Shown piece by piece: positions 7,484 to 15,777 of a stretch of DNA of 64,000 nt. Below the pieces are notes generated by a model that did not search any database, was not told where the DNA came from, and worked only from the letters and a program-made list of their open reading frames with translations. How positions within the stretch are numbered: the stretch's first letter is position 1; each line of letters opens with the position of its first letter. Source of the stretch: UBA4312 sp002394635. Its GTDB lineage: Bacteria > Bacillota_I > Bacilli_A > Erysipelotrichales > Erysipelotrichaceae. Location: the NCBI GenBank assembly GCA_946539765.1, contig CAMNHO010000011.1, positions 1 to 64,000 of the forward strand, given 5' to 3'. The position numbers were made by a program, and so were the translations under genes.

Positions 7484-8000
7484 AGCTTAAATATTGTTGG
7501 TTCTCCTGCACAAAATAATAGGATACACCAATCAGGATCGCCAATGATGTGAAAGACCCGAAAAATACAGATCCATTGAACATATAATAATCAAAATATA
7601 GGAAATAATAGGAAATTTGGTTAGCCAGCATCAATAAGGCCGAAAAAGCCGAACCTCCGATAATCACGAATATCCCTACCTTTTTTCGGGCGAATAAAAT
7701 CAGACCGATACCGGTTATGACCGCGATATTGGCAATCAATCCCATGAGACTGCTCCAACCATAAAATCCATATCTTAATCCATAAAGCGTTGACAAGATC
7801 CGAACGACAAAACAAAACCAGAACCAGACAAGAAAACCAGTTGATACATTGTTCTTCGGCACCTGTTTTGGAGCCACAGGTATCGGATCATCCTGTTTTG
7901 GCTGAAATTTTGGTGGTTTCTTTTTTTCTATCGGTGTACCACACACCGGGCAAAATTTCATGCCCGCTTTTCCTTCATTGCCACATTTGGGACATTTCAT
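7482..8000 (-). CDS. Zinc-ribbon membrane protein
   Basis: A 172-residue protein with an N-terminal double CxxC ribbon (MKCPKCGN, then FCPVCG at 17-21), a proline-rich linker and about four membrane helices. Function unknown; such proteins are common in multi-copy families in gut Bacillota. The start at 7998-8000 has an excellent GGAGG site; an in-frame ATG nine codons upstream has none. The 110-residue membrane protein gene lies 14 bases upstream, so they form a pair. Confidence 0.8.
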   Translation of the reverse strand: MKCPKCGNEGKAGMKFCPVCGTPIEKKKPPKFQPKQDDPIPVAPKQVPKNNVSTGFLVWFWFCFVVRILSTLYGLRYGFYGWSSLMGLIANIAVITGIGLILFARKKVGIFVIIGGSAFSALLMLANQISYYFLYFDYYMFNGSVFFGSFTSLAILIGVSYYFVQENQQYLS

Positions 8001-8014
8001 GATCGTTTCCTCCT

Positions 8015-8347
8015 TCAGGACAAGCAATCGCTATTAGTTTCTACAAAATAGTTACATACAAGTATAAACGGAACGGAGGCAAAAATTCCCAGGAAAGGAT
8101 GGTTGATCATACAGAAGCGCAAAATCAGTAAAAAGGCAGAAAGCCCCATCAGATACATGCCAGCTCTTTTTCTTAATGCAGCCAGCAGGATACTGCCGAT
8201 AATATTACTGATCAAAGAGGCCATGATCATAAAATACAGCCGCTGATCATTTCCGATGCGCAATACCAATAATGCTAAACTGATGACGGCAACCAATGCG
8301 TACCATATGATAAAGACTGTAGAAATCTTACGTTTGTTTTCATCCAT
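8015..8347 (-). CDS. Hypothetical membrane protein
   Basis: A 110-residue protein with about four short hydrophobic segments and no recognised motif. The C-terminal end (FVETNSDCLS) resembles that of the following gene (FVQENQQYLS), so the two probably share a membrane-domain ancestor, this one lacking the zinc ribbon. AGGTGG lies before the start. Function unknown. Confidence 0.7.
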   Translation of the reverse strand: MDENKRKISTVFIIWYALVAVISLALLVLRIGNDQRLYFMIMASLISNIIGSILLAALRKRAGMYLMGLSAFLLILRFCMINHPFLGIFASVPFILVCNYFVETNSDCLS

Positions 8348-8419
8348 AATTCATCCACCTCATGGCTCAATTGTATTGTATTTTGGGATGGTTTGCAAAT
8401 GGGAGACAAAGTATTTAAA

Positions 8420-8445
8420 AGACCTTGCGTTTTCCAGCAAGGTCT
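8420..8445 (-). terminator. Terminator of the 2-oxo acid dehydrogenase operon
   Basis: Nine-pair stem AGACCTTGC / GCAAGGTCT with an eight-base loop, followed on the minus strand by TTTTAAATA. It lies seven bases past the E3 stop codon. Confidence 0.85.
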
Positions 8446-8452
8446 ATATTGT

Positions 8453-10165
8453 TTATTTTCTTTTTGGAGGTTGATGGATGCATAAGCCTAAGCAATCTGC
8501 ACAAGCTTCCTGGAAAGCTTCTGAATAGCTAGGATGTGCATGAATGATCTTTTCAGCGACTTCATTGATGGTGATCTCCATCTGTAATAAAGCCGTCGCT
8601 TCTGCGATCATCTCAGAAGCTACACCGCCCACGATATGAACACCGAGGATCTCGCCATACTTGTTGTCCGCGACAACTTTGACAAAGCCACTGGTTTCAC
8701 CGGAGGCTACACTACGTCCGTTGCCACTCATGTTGAACTTGCCGACACGAATGCCTTCCGGATGTTTTTCTTTGGCTTTTTGTTCGGAAAGACCGACAGA
8801 TGCGCATTCCGGAGATAAGTAAAGTACGCTTGGTACATAACGCAGATCACATGTCTCGTTCGTGCCTTTGACGGCATTTTCCGCAGCCACTTCTGCCATT
8901 TTGAAAGCTGAATGCGCCAACATGATGCGACCGTTGATATCGCCACATGCATAGATGTTATCGACTTTTGTTTTCATGGTATCGTCAACAACCACTTTAC
9001 CACGGTTGATTTCAAACTGTCCTTCCATTTTTCCTAAGCAGCTCAGATCCGCTGCCCTTCCGATGGATAACAAGACTTTATCACATTCGAATTCACCATT
9101 GTCTGTCACAATCACCGGGCATCCATTGTTATCTTTAATTTCAACAACCTTACGTCCACAGTTTACCGAACAGCCGGCTTTCTTCAATGTTTTATCGACT
9201 TCTTTGGAAATGTCACGATCCAACATGGAAACGACGCTGTCCATAGCTTCAATAATTGTAACCTTGCTTCCAAAAGCGCTGAAAGCACTGGCCAGTTCGC
9301 ATCCGATCACGCCGCCGCCGATGATACCTAAACGAGCCGGTACTTCTTCCATATCCAGGATTTCATTGCTGGTCATCACATCTTTGTGATCCACACCCGG
9401 AATCGGAATACGGATAGCCTTTGAGCCACCACACAGTAAGATCTTATCGGCTGTATATGTCTTGGAAGCACACGCAATGGTATGCGCATCTTCCAATGCA
9501 GCTTCCCCACTGACTTTGGTTACCCCGTTTCTTTTCAACAGGACATCCACACCACCGGTCAGCTGCTTTACGACTTTGTTCTTGTAAGCGACAACCTTGG
9601 TCATATCTACACTGTGTTCCGGATCGACAATGATACCACGGTTGGCAGCATCCTCGATATGATGAATATATTCAGCTGTCTTTAGATACGTTTTGGTTGG
9701 TATACAGCCACGATTTAAACAGGTGCCGCCGACAACGTCTTTTTCAAAGATAACTACTTTAGCTCCTAACTGGGCAGCACGAATAGCTCCTACATAACCG
9801 GCGGGACCACCACCGATCACCGCAACATCGTAGTCATACTGACTGGTTTTTTCAGCTTCCGCCGGTGCACCGGTCACAACAGCAGAGGCTTCTGCTTCCC
9901 CTGCTTCCTTGCCCGGTACTTGTTCTCCCGGTTGACCGATATATCCAATGGTAGTCAGAACAGGAACCACAGCCCCTTCTTCATATAGCTTTGCCAACAA
10001 GACCCCGGAAGCCGGCGCTTCGGATTCCATCGTAATCTTATCGGTTTCGATTTCCATGACCGCCTCGCCTTTTTCTACCGGATCCCCTACGTTTTTAAGC
10101 CATTTAACAATGGTTCCTTCTTCCATATCCATGCCATTTTTCGGCATTTGTAATTCGATAGCCAT
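8453..10165 (-). CDS. lpdA: Dihydrolipoyl dehydrogenase (E3) with N-terminal lipoyl domain
   Basis: A 570-residue flavoprotein that reoxidises dihydrolipoamide of the complex with NAD. Residues 1-80 form a lipoyl domain with the modifiable Lys43 in TDKIT. After an Ala/Glu-rich linker come the FAD site VIGGGPAG (about 116-123), the redox disulfide GGTCLNRGCIP (Cys149, Cys154), the NAD motif GGGVIGCE and the C-terminal His-Pro active-site motif HAHPSYSE. E3 proteins carrying a lipoyl domain are known from clostridial pyruvate and acetoin dehydrogenases. It is the last gene of the operon, with a strong AGGAGG site and a 15-base gap after E2. Its lipoyl domain is nearly the same as that of E2. 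Confidence 0.95.
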   Translation of the reverse strand: MAIELQMPKNGMDMEEGTIVKWLKNVGDPVEKGEAVMEIETDKITMESEAPASGVLLAKLYEEGAVVPVLTTIGYIGQPGEQVPGKEAGEAEASAVVTGAPAEAEKTSQYDYDVAVIGGGPAGYVGAIRAAQLGAKVVIFEKDVVGGTCLNRGCIPTKTYLKTAEYIHHIEDAANRGIIVDPEHSVDMTKVVAYKNKVVKQLTGGVDVLLKRNGVTKVSGEAALEDAHTIACASKTYTADKILLCGGSKAIRIPIPGVDHKDVMTSNEILDMEEVPARLGIIGGGVIGCELASAFSAFGSKVTIIEAMDSVVSMLDRDISKEVDKTLKKAGCSVNCGRKVVEIKDNNGCPVIVTDNGEFECDKVLLSIGRAADLSCLGKMEGQFEINRGKVVVDDTMKTKVDNIYACGDINGRIMLAHSAFKMAEVAAENAVKGTNETCDLRYVPSVLYLSPECASVGLSEQKAKEKHPEGIRVGKFNMSGNGRSVASGETSGFVKVVADNKYGEILGVHIVGGVASEMIAEATALLQMEITINEVAEKIIHAHPSYSEAFQEACADCLGLCIHQPPKRK

Positions 10166-10180
10166 TTATTCCTCCTATGA

Positions 10181-11503
10181 TCAGATCAGAATGCTCACTG
10201 GATTTTCCAGTAATCCCTTTAAGTATTTTTCAAATTCACAAACTTCTGCACCATTTAGAATTCGATGGTCATAAGTTACACAGATCATCATCTTCTTACG
10301 TACACTGATTTCTCCATCAATCAAAGCCAGCTCTTCTTCCGTCGTACATACACCGACGATCGAAGCCTCTGGTTTATTCACAATTGGTGTAAAGCTGTAC
10401 AATCCGTACATACCCTGATTGGAGATCGTCGTACGGGCATCGCCCATTTCATTTGGTTTTAATTTACCGTCTCTGGCTTTCTTCGCTAGCTCTTTCGCAG
10501 CTTTGGAGACATCTGTCAGGCTCTTTTTATCTACATCACGAATAACCGGAACCACCAGGCCATCATCCACAGCGACGGCCATACCTACGTTGATCTGATT
10601 ATGCAGCACGTATTCGTTGCCATCCAGTGTCATGCGGAAACGTTCGAACTTCTCAAGAGCTTTTCCGACCGCTTTGATGATCATATCGTTAACAGAAACA
10701 CGCTCCGGTTTTTCGCGACCCTGGTTGATCTTGGCTCGCAATGCCAACAATTCTGTGACATCCACCTTATAGTTCTGCGTAACCGGCGGAATCTCTGTAT
10801 GGCTGGCAACCATGTTTTTCATAATGGCTTTTCGCATACCAGATAGCTTTCTGCGTTCCAATACTTCTTCAATTTCCTTTACAGCTGCTTCGACATTGGT
10901 AATTTCTGCCGGTGTCAGATCACCGGCCATGACTTTTCCACGATAACCGGAACCTTGTACGCTTGCCAGATCGATTCCCATATCCGCTGCCATGGCACGA
11001 GCTAACGGAGAAGCTTTTGGTAAAGCAGCCAAAGCCGTTTCAATATCGCGGGCCCGGATCTCTCCATAGCGGCCTGTCGGTGTTACCTCTTTCAAGTCGA
11101 TATTGTTGTCAACTGCCAGTTTCTTTGCGTATGGTGTCGCCGCAATACCACTTGTATCGGATAACTTTTTAATTGGTGCCGCTGCCACCGCAACCGGCGC
11201 GGCCACTTCTTCTTTTTTTACCTCAGCTGGTGCATCACTTGCAGCCGTTGTCGGTACTTTTTCTCCCGGCTGACCAACATAGCCAACCGTTGTCAATACC
11301 GGAACCACATCTCCATCTTCATATAGTTTCGCAAGAAGGATTCCAGCGACAGGTGATTCGGATTCCATTGTGATCTTATCTGTTTCAATTTCCATGAACG
11401 GCTCATCTTTTTCGATAGGATCGCCGACATTTTTCAACCATCTGACAATGGTACCCTCTTCCATATCCATGCCGTTTTTCGGCATTTGTAGTTCTGTTGC
11501 CAT
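10181..11503 (-). CDS. Dihydrolipoamide acyltransferase (E2)
   Basis: A 440-residue core subunit of the 2-oxo acid dehydrogenase complex, moving the acyl group from lipoamide to CoA. Domains: one lipoyl domain (1-80, Lys43), linker, then two peripheral-subunit-binding-domain-like segments (about 121-158 and 163-199, each with SPLAR/TPYAK-type start and a Gly-x-Gly turn), and the catalytic domain (about 215-440). Near the C terminus the usual H-x-x-x-D-G reads DHRILNG (412-418), with Asn for Asp. I recall this variant in some firmicute E2 proteins but cannot verify it. Acetyl (pyruvate) or acetoin-derived acetaldehyde are the likely substrates. Confidence 0.93.
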   Translation of the reverse strand: MATELQMPKNGMDMEEGTIVRWLKNVGDPIEKDEPFMEIETDKITMESESPVAGILLAKLYEDGDVVPVLTTVGYVGQPGEKVPTTAASDAPAEVKKEEVAAPVAVAAAPIKKLSDTSGIAATPYAKKLAVDNNIDLKEVTPTGRYGEIRARDIETALAALPKASPLARAMAADMGIDLASVQGSGYRGKVMAGDLTPAEITNVEAAVKEIEEVLERRKLSGMRKAIMKNMVASHTEIPPVTQNYKVDVTELLALRAKINQGREKPERVSVNDMIIKAVGKALEKFERFRMTLDGNEYVLHNQINVGMAVAVDDGLVVPVIRDVDKKSLTDVSKAAKELAKKARDGKLKPNEMGDARTTISNQGMYGLYSFTPIVNKPEASIVGVCTTEEELALIDGEISVRKKMMICVTYDHRILNGAEVCEFEKYLKGLLENPVSILI

Positions 11504-11521
11504 TGATAGTCCTCCTTATTA

Positions 11522-12505
11522 TTAAAGTACTTCGCGGATTGCTGCTTCAATCTTAGCCGGTGTCGGGAATGTTTCAGCTTCCAGTACCGGGTTGAAAGGA
11601 ACCGGACAATACAAGGCACCTACACGTTTGATCGGAGCATCCAGATAGTAGAATGCATCACTATCAGTAATGGTTGAAGCAATTTCACCACCAAATCCAC
11701 CGAATTTAACCGATTCATGAACAATGACAACACGATGTGTCTTGCTGGCGGTTTTGATAATGGCGTCCGTATCCAGTGGTGACAATGTACGAAGATCCAG
11801 CACTTCCACGCTGATGCCTTCTTCCGCTAGTTTATCCGCAACCCCTAAGCTCATCTGAACCATACGGCCATATGTAATAACGGATACATCGGTTCCTTCG
11901 CGTTTGATATCTGCTTTTCCTAATGGTACGATGTAATCTTCATCCGGTACCATTCCTTTTTCTTTATACAGACGTTTCTGTTCCAGGAAAACAACCGGGT
12001 TGTTGTCACGGATCGAAGCTTTTAACAGTCCTTTGGCATCATACGGTGTAGAAGGGACAACTACCTTTAATCCAGGTACATGCAGATACATCTGCTCCAA
12101 AGACTGTGAATGTTGAGCAGCTGCGCCGGTTCCACCACCAGCTGGTGTACGGATAACCATCGGAACATTGACCTTTCCGGCGAACATAAAGTGCATTTTT
12201 GCTGCCTGGTTGATGATCTGGTCATAACATACGGCCATAAAATCGGAGAACATCAGCTCAACGATCGGACGCATACCGGTCACCGCCGAACCGACACCGG
12301 CCCCCATAAAGGCAGTTTCACTGATTGGCGTTTCACGTACACGTTCCGGGCCAAATTCTTCCAGCATTCCCTTGGATACACCGAAAGCCCCACAATAGGC
12401 ACCAATATCTTCTCCCATAAAATATACATTTTCATCGCGACGCATTTCTTCGCACATTGCTTCACGAACAGCGTCTCTATATGTAATTTGTCTCATTTCA
12501 CTCAT
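11522..12505 (-). CDS. 2-oxo acid dehydrogenase E1 component, beta subunit
   Basis: A 327-residue transketolase-type beta subunit that pairs with E1alpha to decarboxylate the substrate using thiamine diphosphate. It starts with ITYRDAVREAM and has GEDIGAYCGAFGVSKG, the cofactor-contact segment ETAFMGAGVGSA, and the C-terminal HESVKFGGFGGEIAS. Full length for the family. GGGAGG precedes the ATG, and it lies 15 bases after E1alpha in the operon. Sequence alone does not decide between pyruvate and acetoin. Confidence 0.93.
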   Translation of the reverse strand: MSEMRQITYRDAVREAMCEEMRRDENVYFMGEDIGAYCGAFGVSKGMLEEFGPERVRETPISETAFMGAGVGSAVTGMRPIVELMFSDFMAVCYDQIINQAAKMHFMFAGKVNVPMVIRTPAGGGTGAAAQHSQSLEQMYLHVPGLKVVVPSTPYDAKGLLKASIRDNNPVVFLEQKRLYKEKGMVPDEDYIVPLGKADIKREGTDVSVITYGRMVQMSLGVADKLAEEGISVEVLDLRTLSPLDTDAIIKTASKTHRVVIVHESVKFGGFGGEIASTITDSDAFYYLDAPIKRVGALYCPVPFNPVLEAETFPTPAKIEAAIREVL

Positions 12506-12520
12506 CTTGTTATCCTCCCG

Positions 12521-13537
12521 TTAGTCTGCGTAAACGTCTGCTTCCAGGTCTTCTACGACCGGCTGTGGCTGTGCCTTGGCATATTCGATGGAATCGGCAA
12601 CTTTCTTGTCGGCTTCTGCCTGCATCGCATCCACTTCTTCTTCTGTAAACAATCCCTGTTCTACCAGGTATTTACGGAAACGAACGATCGGGCTGTTATC
12701 CTTCCAGAATTGAATTTCTTCTTTGGAACGATAAAGGTTACCATCACTCTTGGAATGACCGGATGTACGATATGTATGCTCTACCACCAAAGCCGGACCA
12801 TTTCCAGCAACGATATAATCCCGTGCTTCACGGACTGTTTCATAAACAGCCAGTACATTATTTCCGTCGCATTCATACGATTTAAATCCAAACGCATCTG
12901 CTCTTTGTCTTAAATCCTGATTTTTAACAACACGTTCCAGCTGTGTGGACATACCATATTGATTATTTGTCAACACAAATAATACCGGCAGATCCCACGC
13001 TGCAGCCAGGTTCATGGATTCCAGGATAGCTCCTTCATTAGCAGCACCATCTCCAAAGAAAGCTGCACATACACGATCCGGGATATGCTTCATCTTGATA
13101 GTCAAAGCAGCTCCGCACGCAATCGGTCCGTTGCCGCCAACGATCCCATTGGCTCCCAGGATGCCATTATCAAAATCACAAATATGCATCGATCCACCTT
13201 TGCCATGGTTTGTACCTGTTCCACGTGCCAGGATCTCTGCCATCATATCATTGATATCTACACCTTTTCCCAATGCCTGTCCATGACCACGATGGGTTGC
13301 TAGTAAGTAATCTTCCTTCTTCAAAGCTGCGGTGGTACCAACACCGGTTGCTTCTTCACCGACACTTAAATGCATCGTTCCATGTACCAGCCCTTGTCCA
13401 AATAGCCAGAATGCCTCTTCTTCAAACTTGTTGACAGTCATCATACGTACCATCAACTCACGAAGGAACTCTTTATCTTCTAATAACGTCTTATCCTCTA
13501 CGTCAAATTCCTTCATGTGGTTAACAAATGCTTCCAT
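12521..13537 (-). CDS. 2-oxo acid dehydrogenase E1 component, alpha subunit (pyruvate or acetoin)
   Basis: A 338-residue thiamine-diphosphate subunit. The cofactor motif GDGAANEGAILESMNLAAAWDLPVLFVLTNN is split across residues about 161-191 (GDGA and NN ends visible), with the HRGHG loop near residue 83 and the regulatory-loop region YRTSGHSKSDG near 252. The segment TMHLSVGEEATGVG resembles acetoin-dehydrogenase E1alpha, so both acetoin and pyruvate are possible. It is the first gene of the four-gene operon, with AGGAGG before the ATG, a consensus promoter about 70-100 bases upstream, and a divergent SorC-type regulator. Confidence 0.92.
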   Translation of the reverse strand: MEAFVNHMKEFDVEDKTLLEDKEFLRELMVRMMTVNKFEEEAFWLFGQGLVHGTMHLSVGEEATGVGTTAALKKEDYLLATHRGHGQALGKGVDINDMMAEILARGTGTNHGKGGSMHICDFDNGILGANGIVGGNGPIACGAALTIKMKHIPDRVCAAFFGDGAANEGAILESMNLAAAWDLPVLFVLTNNQYGMSTQLERVVKNQDLRQRADAFGFKSYECDGNNVLAVYETVREARDYIVAGNGPALVVEHTYRTSGHSKSDGNLYRSKEEIQFWKDNSPIVRFRKYLVEQGLFTEEEVDAMQAEADKKVADSIEYAKAQPQPVVEDLEADVYAD

Positions 13538-13559
13538 TTTGTCTCCTCCTGTAATTATA

Positions 13560-13573
13560 TTTACAATTGTAAA
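13560..13573. promoter_or_regulatory. Operator-like palindrome TTTACAATTGTAAA (site 1)
   Basis: Perfect 14-base palindrome in the untranslated leader of the dehydrogenase operon, between its promoter and the E1alpha start. The same core occurs twice more near the divergent regulator gene. Binding by the SorC-type protein encoded next door would block the operon. Confidence 0.6.
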
Positions 13574-13605
13574 CTAGCTTATCAATCGCTAATTTTCTCA
13601 CTGTC

Positions 13606-13634
13606 AATATATCATCAAAACCAGGGAGTGTCAA
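13606..13634 (-). promoter_or_regulatory. Sigma-A promoter of the 2-oxo acid dehydrogenase operon
   Basis: On the minus strand TTGACA is separated by 17 bases from TATATT. Both hexamers are close to consensus and the position suits the E1alpha gene. A CAATTG core overlaps the -35 edge. Confidence 0.75.
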
Positions 13635-13678
13635 TTGGAACTCCGGTACTAAGCCGTCTCTATCTAGCTTTATTTTTA

Positions 13679-13693
13679 TTTACAATTGTTTAC
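13679..13693. promoter_or_regulatory. Operator-like site TTTACAATTGTTTAC (site 2)
   Basis: Imperfect palindrome sharing the ten-base core TTTACAATTG with sites at 13560 and 13716. It lies upstream of the dehydrogenase promoter and upstream of the divergent regulator gene. Confidence 0.55.
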
Positions 13694-13715
13694 TATAACT
13701 TATTTCATTTTTAAA

Positions 13716-13729
13716 TTTACAATTGATAA
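13716..13729. promoter_or_regulatory. Operator-like site TTTACAATTGATAA (site 3)
   Basis: Third copy of the TTTACAATTG core, about 47 bases before the regulator start, so it could serve autoregulation. With the other two it suggests looping or cooperative binding by a tetrameric SorC protein. Confidence 0.5.
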
Positions 13730-13775
13730 TTACAGTTATATTGTTTACACTTAGTCATATGGAAAGAAGGATTTT

Positions 13776-14744
13776 ATGTCAATCTCAAAGGATCAGCGTT
13801 ATTACCTTAAATTAAAAGCTTTATATTATTATTATGAAAAAGGATATACCCAGACAAAAATTGCTAAATCTTTAAACATCTCCCGTGTAACTCTTGGCCG
13901 TTTACTGGAAGAAGCCAAAGCAGAAGGCATGATCAAATTTGAGATTGTGGACGTTCGTGGCTCTATGAAAACACTGGAACTGGAAGAAAAGCTCAAAGCC
14001 CGTTTCGGATTAACTGATATCAAGCTTGTCAACTGTCATGATGCCCAGGATGACCAGATTCCTAACCGGCTTGCCTATGAAGCCGCTGATTATCTGGAAC
14101 AGCGGATCCACTCACATATGAAGATCGGGCTGACCTGGGGACGAACCCTCAGCAAGATCATCGATACTCTGCCATCCAATAAGTCCATTCAAGATCTATC
14201 TGTCTATACATTGGTCGGAAGCACATCACAAAGCGTCGATTTCCAGCCTAACGTACTAGCCCAGCGTATCATCGATAAATACAACGGAACTGCATCCATA
14301 TTAACTGCTCCGTTCATGTGTCAAAGCGAAGAATTATGTCAAGCCATAAAAAAAGAACCAGCCATCCAATCGATTCTCGAGGCCTCCCATGACCTGGATA
14401 TGACATTGGTCGGCATCGGTGAAGAACCGATACGAAACGCTGATCATCTGTCCGACTATCCCTTTGAACCATCGACGATCAATGAACTGGTGGATGCCCA
14501 CGCTGTCGGTGACATCTGTGGCAACTTTTTTGATATAAACGGACAACTATGTGATACCCCGATTAAAAACCGGATCGTATCTATCGATATCCATGATCTG
14601 CCTTCCCATAAGCAGGTCATCGGCATTGGCGGCGGCCAGCAGAAAGTACGCTCTATTATCGGTGCCTTAAACGGTGGCTATCTGCATACACTGATTACCG
14701 ATGTACAGACAGCTGAAAAAGTCCTTGAATTGACAGAAAGGTGA
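13776..14744 (+). CDS. SorC/DeoR-type sugar-binding transcriptional regulator
   Basis: A 322-residue regulator. Residues about 8-58 are a helix-turn-helix (YYEKGYTQTKIAKSLNIS, then VTLGRLLEEAKAEGMI). Residues about 65-318 are the SorC sugar-phosphate-binding domain, with the typical GLTWGRTLSKI, ending in a GGGQQKVRSIIGALNGG segment near residue 286. It is divergent from the dehydrogenase operon and probably its regulator; effector unknown (a phosphorylated metabolite by family habit). An AAGAAGG site precedes the ATG. The three similar palindromic sites in the 238-base gap are the likely operators. Confidence 0.9.
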   Translation: MSISKDQRYYLKLKALYYYYEKGYTQTKIAKSLNISRVTLGRLLEEAKAEGMIKFEIVDVRGSMKTLELEEKLKARFGLTDIKLVNCHDAQDDQIPNRLAYEAADYLEQRIHSHMKIGLTWGRTLSKIIDTLPSNKSIQDLSVYTLVGSTSQSVDFQPNVLAQRIIDKYNGTASILTAPFMCQSEELCQAIKKEPAIQSILEASHDLDMTLVGIGEEPIRNADHLSDYPFEPSTINELVDAHAVGDICGNFFDINGQLCDTPIKNRIVSIDIHDLPSHKQVIGIGGGQQKVRSIIGALNGGYLHTLITDVQTAEKVLELTER

Positions 14745-14767
14745 GAAGGTCGTCCCCTCTCACCTTT
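14737..14767. terminator. Bidirectional terminator between regulator and lipoate ligase
   Basis: Ten-pair stem AAAGGTGAGA / TCTCACCTTT with an 11-base loop, ending in a T run on the plus strand and an A/T stretch on the other. It overlaps the regulator stop and touches the stop of lplA. Confidence 0.8.
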
Positions 14768-15766
14768 TTAAAGCTCTACGTTTTTTAACCATGTTTCCAT
14801 ATCCCGGTACATGGTTTCTTCTGTTCTGTCCAGACTATGACAACATCCCATCGCTTGTGCCATCGTCTCGTTATGATAACGATGATGGCGTAATATAGCT
14901 GGTATTGATTGGATCACATCCGGACGCAAAGAATCCGAATATGCCATAACATCCATGATCATTCCGGCATCCACTTGAAACTGCAGTTCCACTTCTCCCC
15001 AGGTAAACCGATGACCAATCGTATACTGGAAATCAAAAGCCTGCCCATAGATCCAGTCCCATGAGGCATATTTCTGCGTCAGTGTTTTAATTTTTTCCGG
15101 ATCAAGATCTTCTTCTCTTAAAAGAAGAGACTTTCGATCGTAACATTGATCAAAAGATGTTTTTAATGCTTCTTTTAATCTGTGAATGGTCAAGTTCGGA
15201 CACACTTCCTTCAGATTGACGACGCGGGAACGCACCGAAGCAATCCCCTTGGATTCCAGCTTCTTTTTAGAAACATTTAAATACTTTTCCAGTTTTTCCA
15301 GTTCTACATCCACCATGATGGTTCCATGATGGTAACAGTGCCCTTTCTTTTCATGAAACGCATTACCGGAGAATTTACAACCATTAACCAGGATATCATT
15401 CCGTCCGCTGATATCCGCCCGGATCCCTAGGATTTGTAAAGCGTGCAGAAGAACCTGTTGTTGATGGTGGACATCATAGTTTTCTTTATGAGCAATAAAG
15501 GTAAAATTCAGATTGCCTAAATCATGATATACAGCCCCTCCGCCGGAAAGCCTTCGAGCAATTACAGCTTCATCCGTTTCAATGCGGCTGATTTGGCATT
15601 CCTTCCATGCATTCTGATTTTTTCCGATCACAACCGTTTTCTGATTCTGCCATAGATAAAACAGGACATTGTTTTCCGGACAATGCGTAAACAAATATTC
15701 TTCTACAGCAAGATTTTTATAAGGATCAACCCCTGTTGTTTCGATATAATATGTAGCATCTAACAT
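14768..15766 (-). CDS. lplA: Lipoate-protein ligase
   Basis: A 332-residue LplA-type ligase that activates free lipoate with ATP and attaches it to lipoyl domains. Visible are the family motif RRLSGGGAVYHDLGNLNFTF (split: RRLSGGG, about 71-77; NLNF, about 85), the catalytic-lysine segment NGCKFSGNAF (about 128-137), HHGTIMVDV, and a C-terminal accessory domain (about 245-332). Likely clients in the window are the E2 and E3 lipoyl domains. Whether it is the general LplA1 type or the LplA2 type tied to SirTM systems cannot be told by eye. It follows the MBL hydrolase by 11 bases, so it probably shares its promoter. Confidence 0.92.
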   Translation of the reverse strand: MLDATYYIETTGVDPYKNLAVEEYLFTHCPENNVLFYLWQNQKTVVIGKNQNAWKECQISRIETDEAVIARRLSGGGAVYHDLGNLNFTFIAHKENYDVHHQQQVLLHALQILGIRADISGRNDILVNGCKFSGNAFHEKKGHCYHHGTIMVDVELEKLEKYLNVSKKKLESKGIASVRSRVVNLKEVCPNLTIHRLKEALKTSFDQCYDRKSLLLREEDLDPEKIKTLTQKYASWDWIYGQAFDFQYTIGHRFTWGEVELQFQVDAGMIMDVMAYSDSLRPDVIQSIPAILRHHRYHNETMAQAMGCCHSLDRTEETMYRDMETWLKNVEL

Positions 15767-15777
15767 AACTGTACTCT

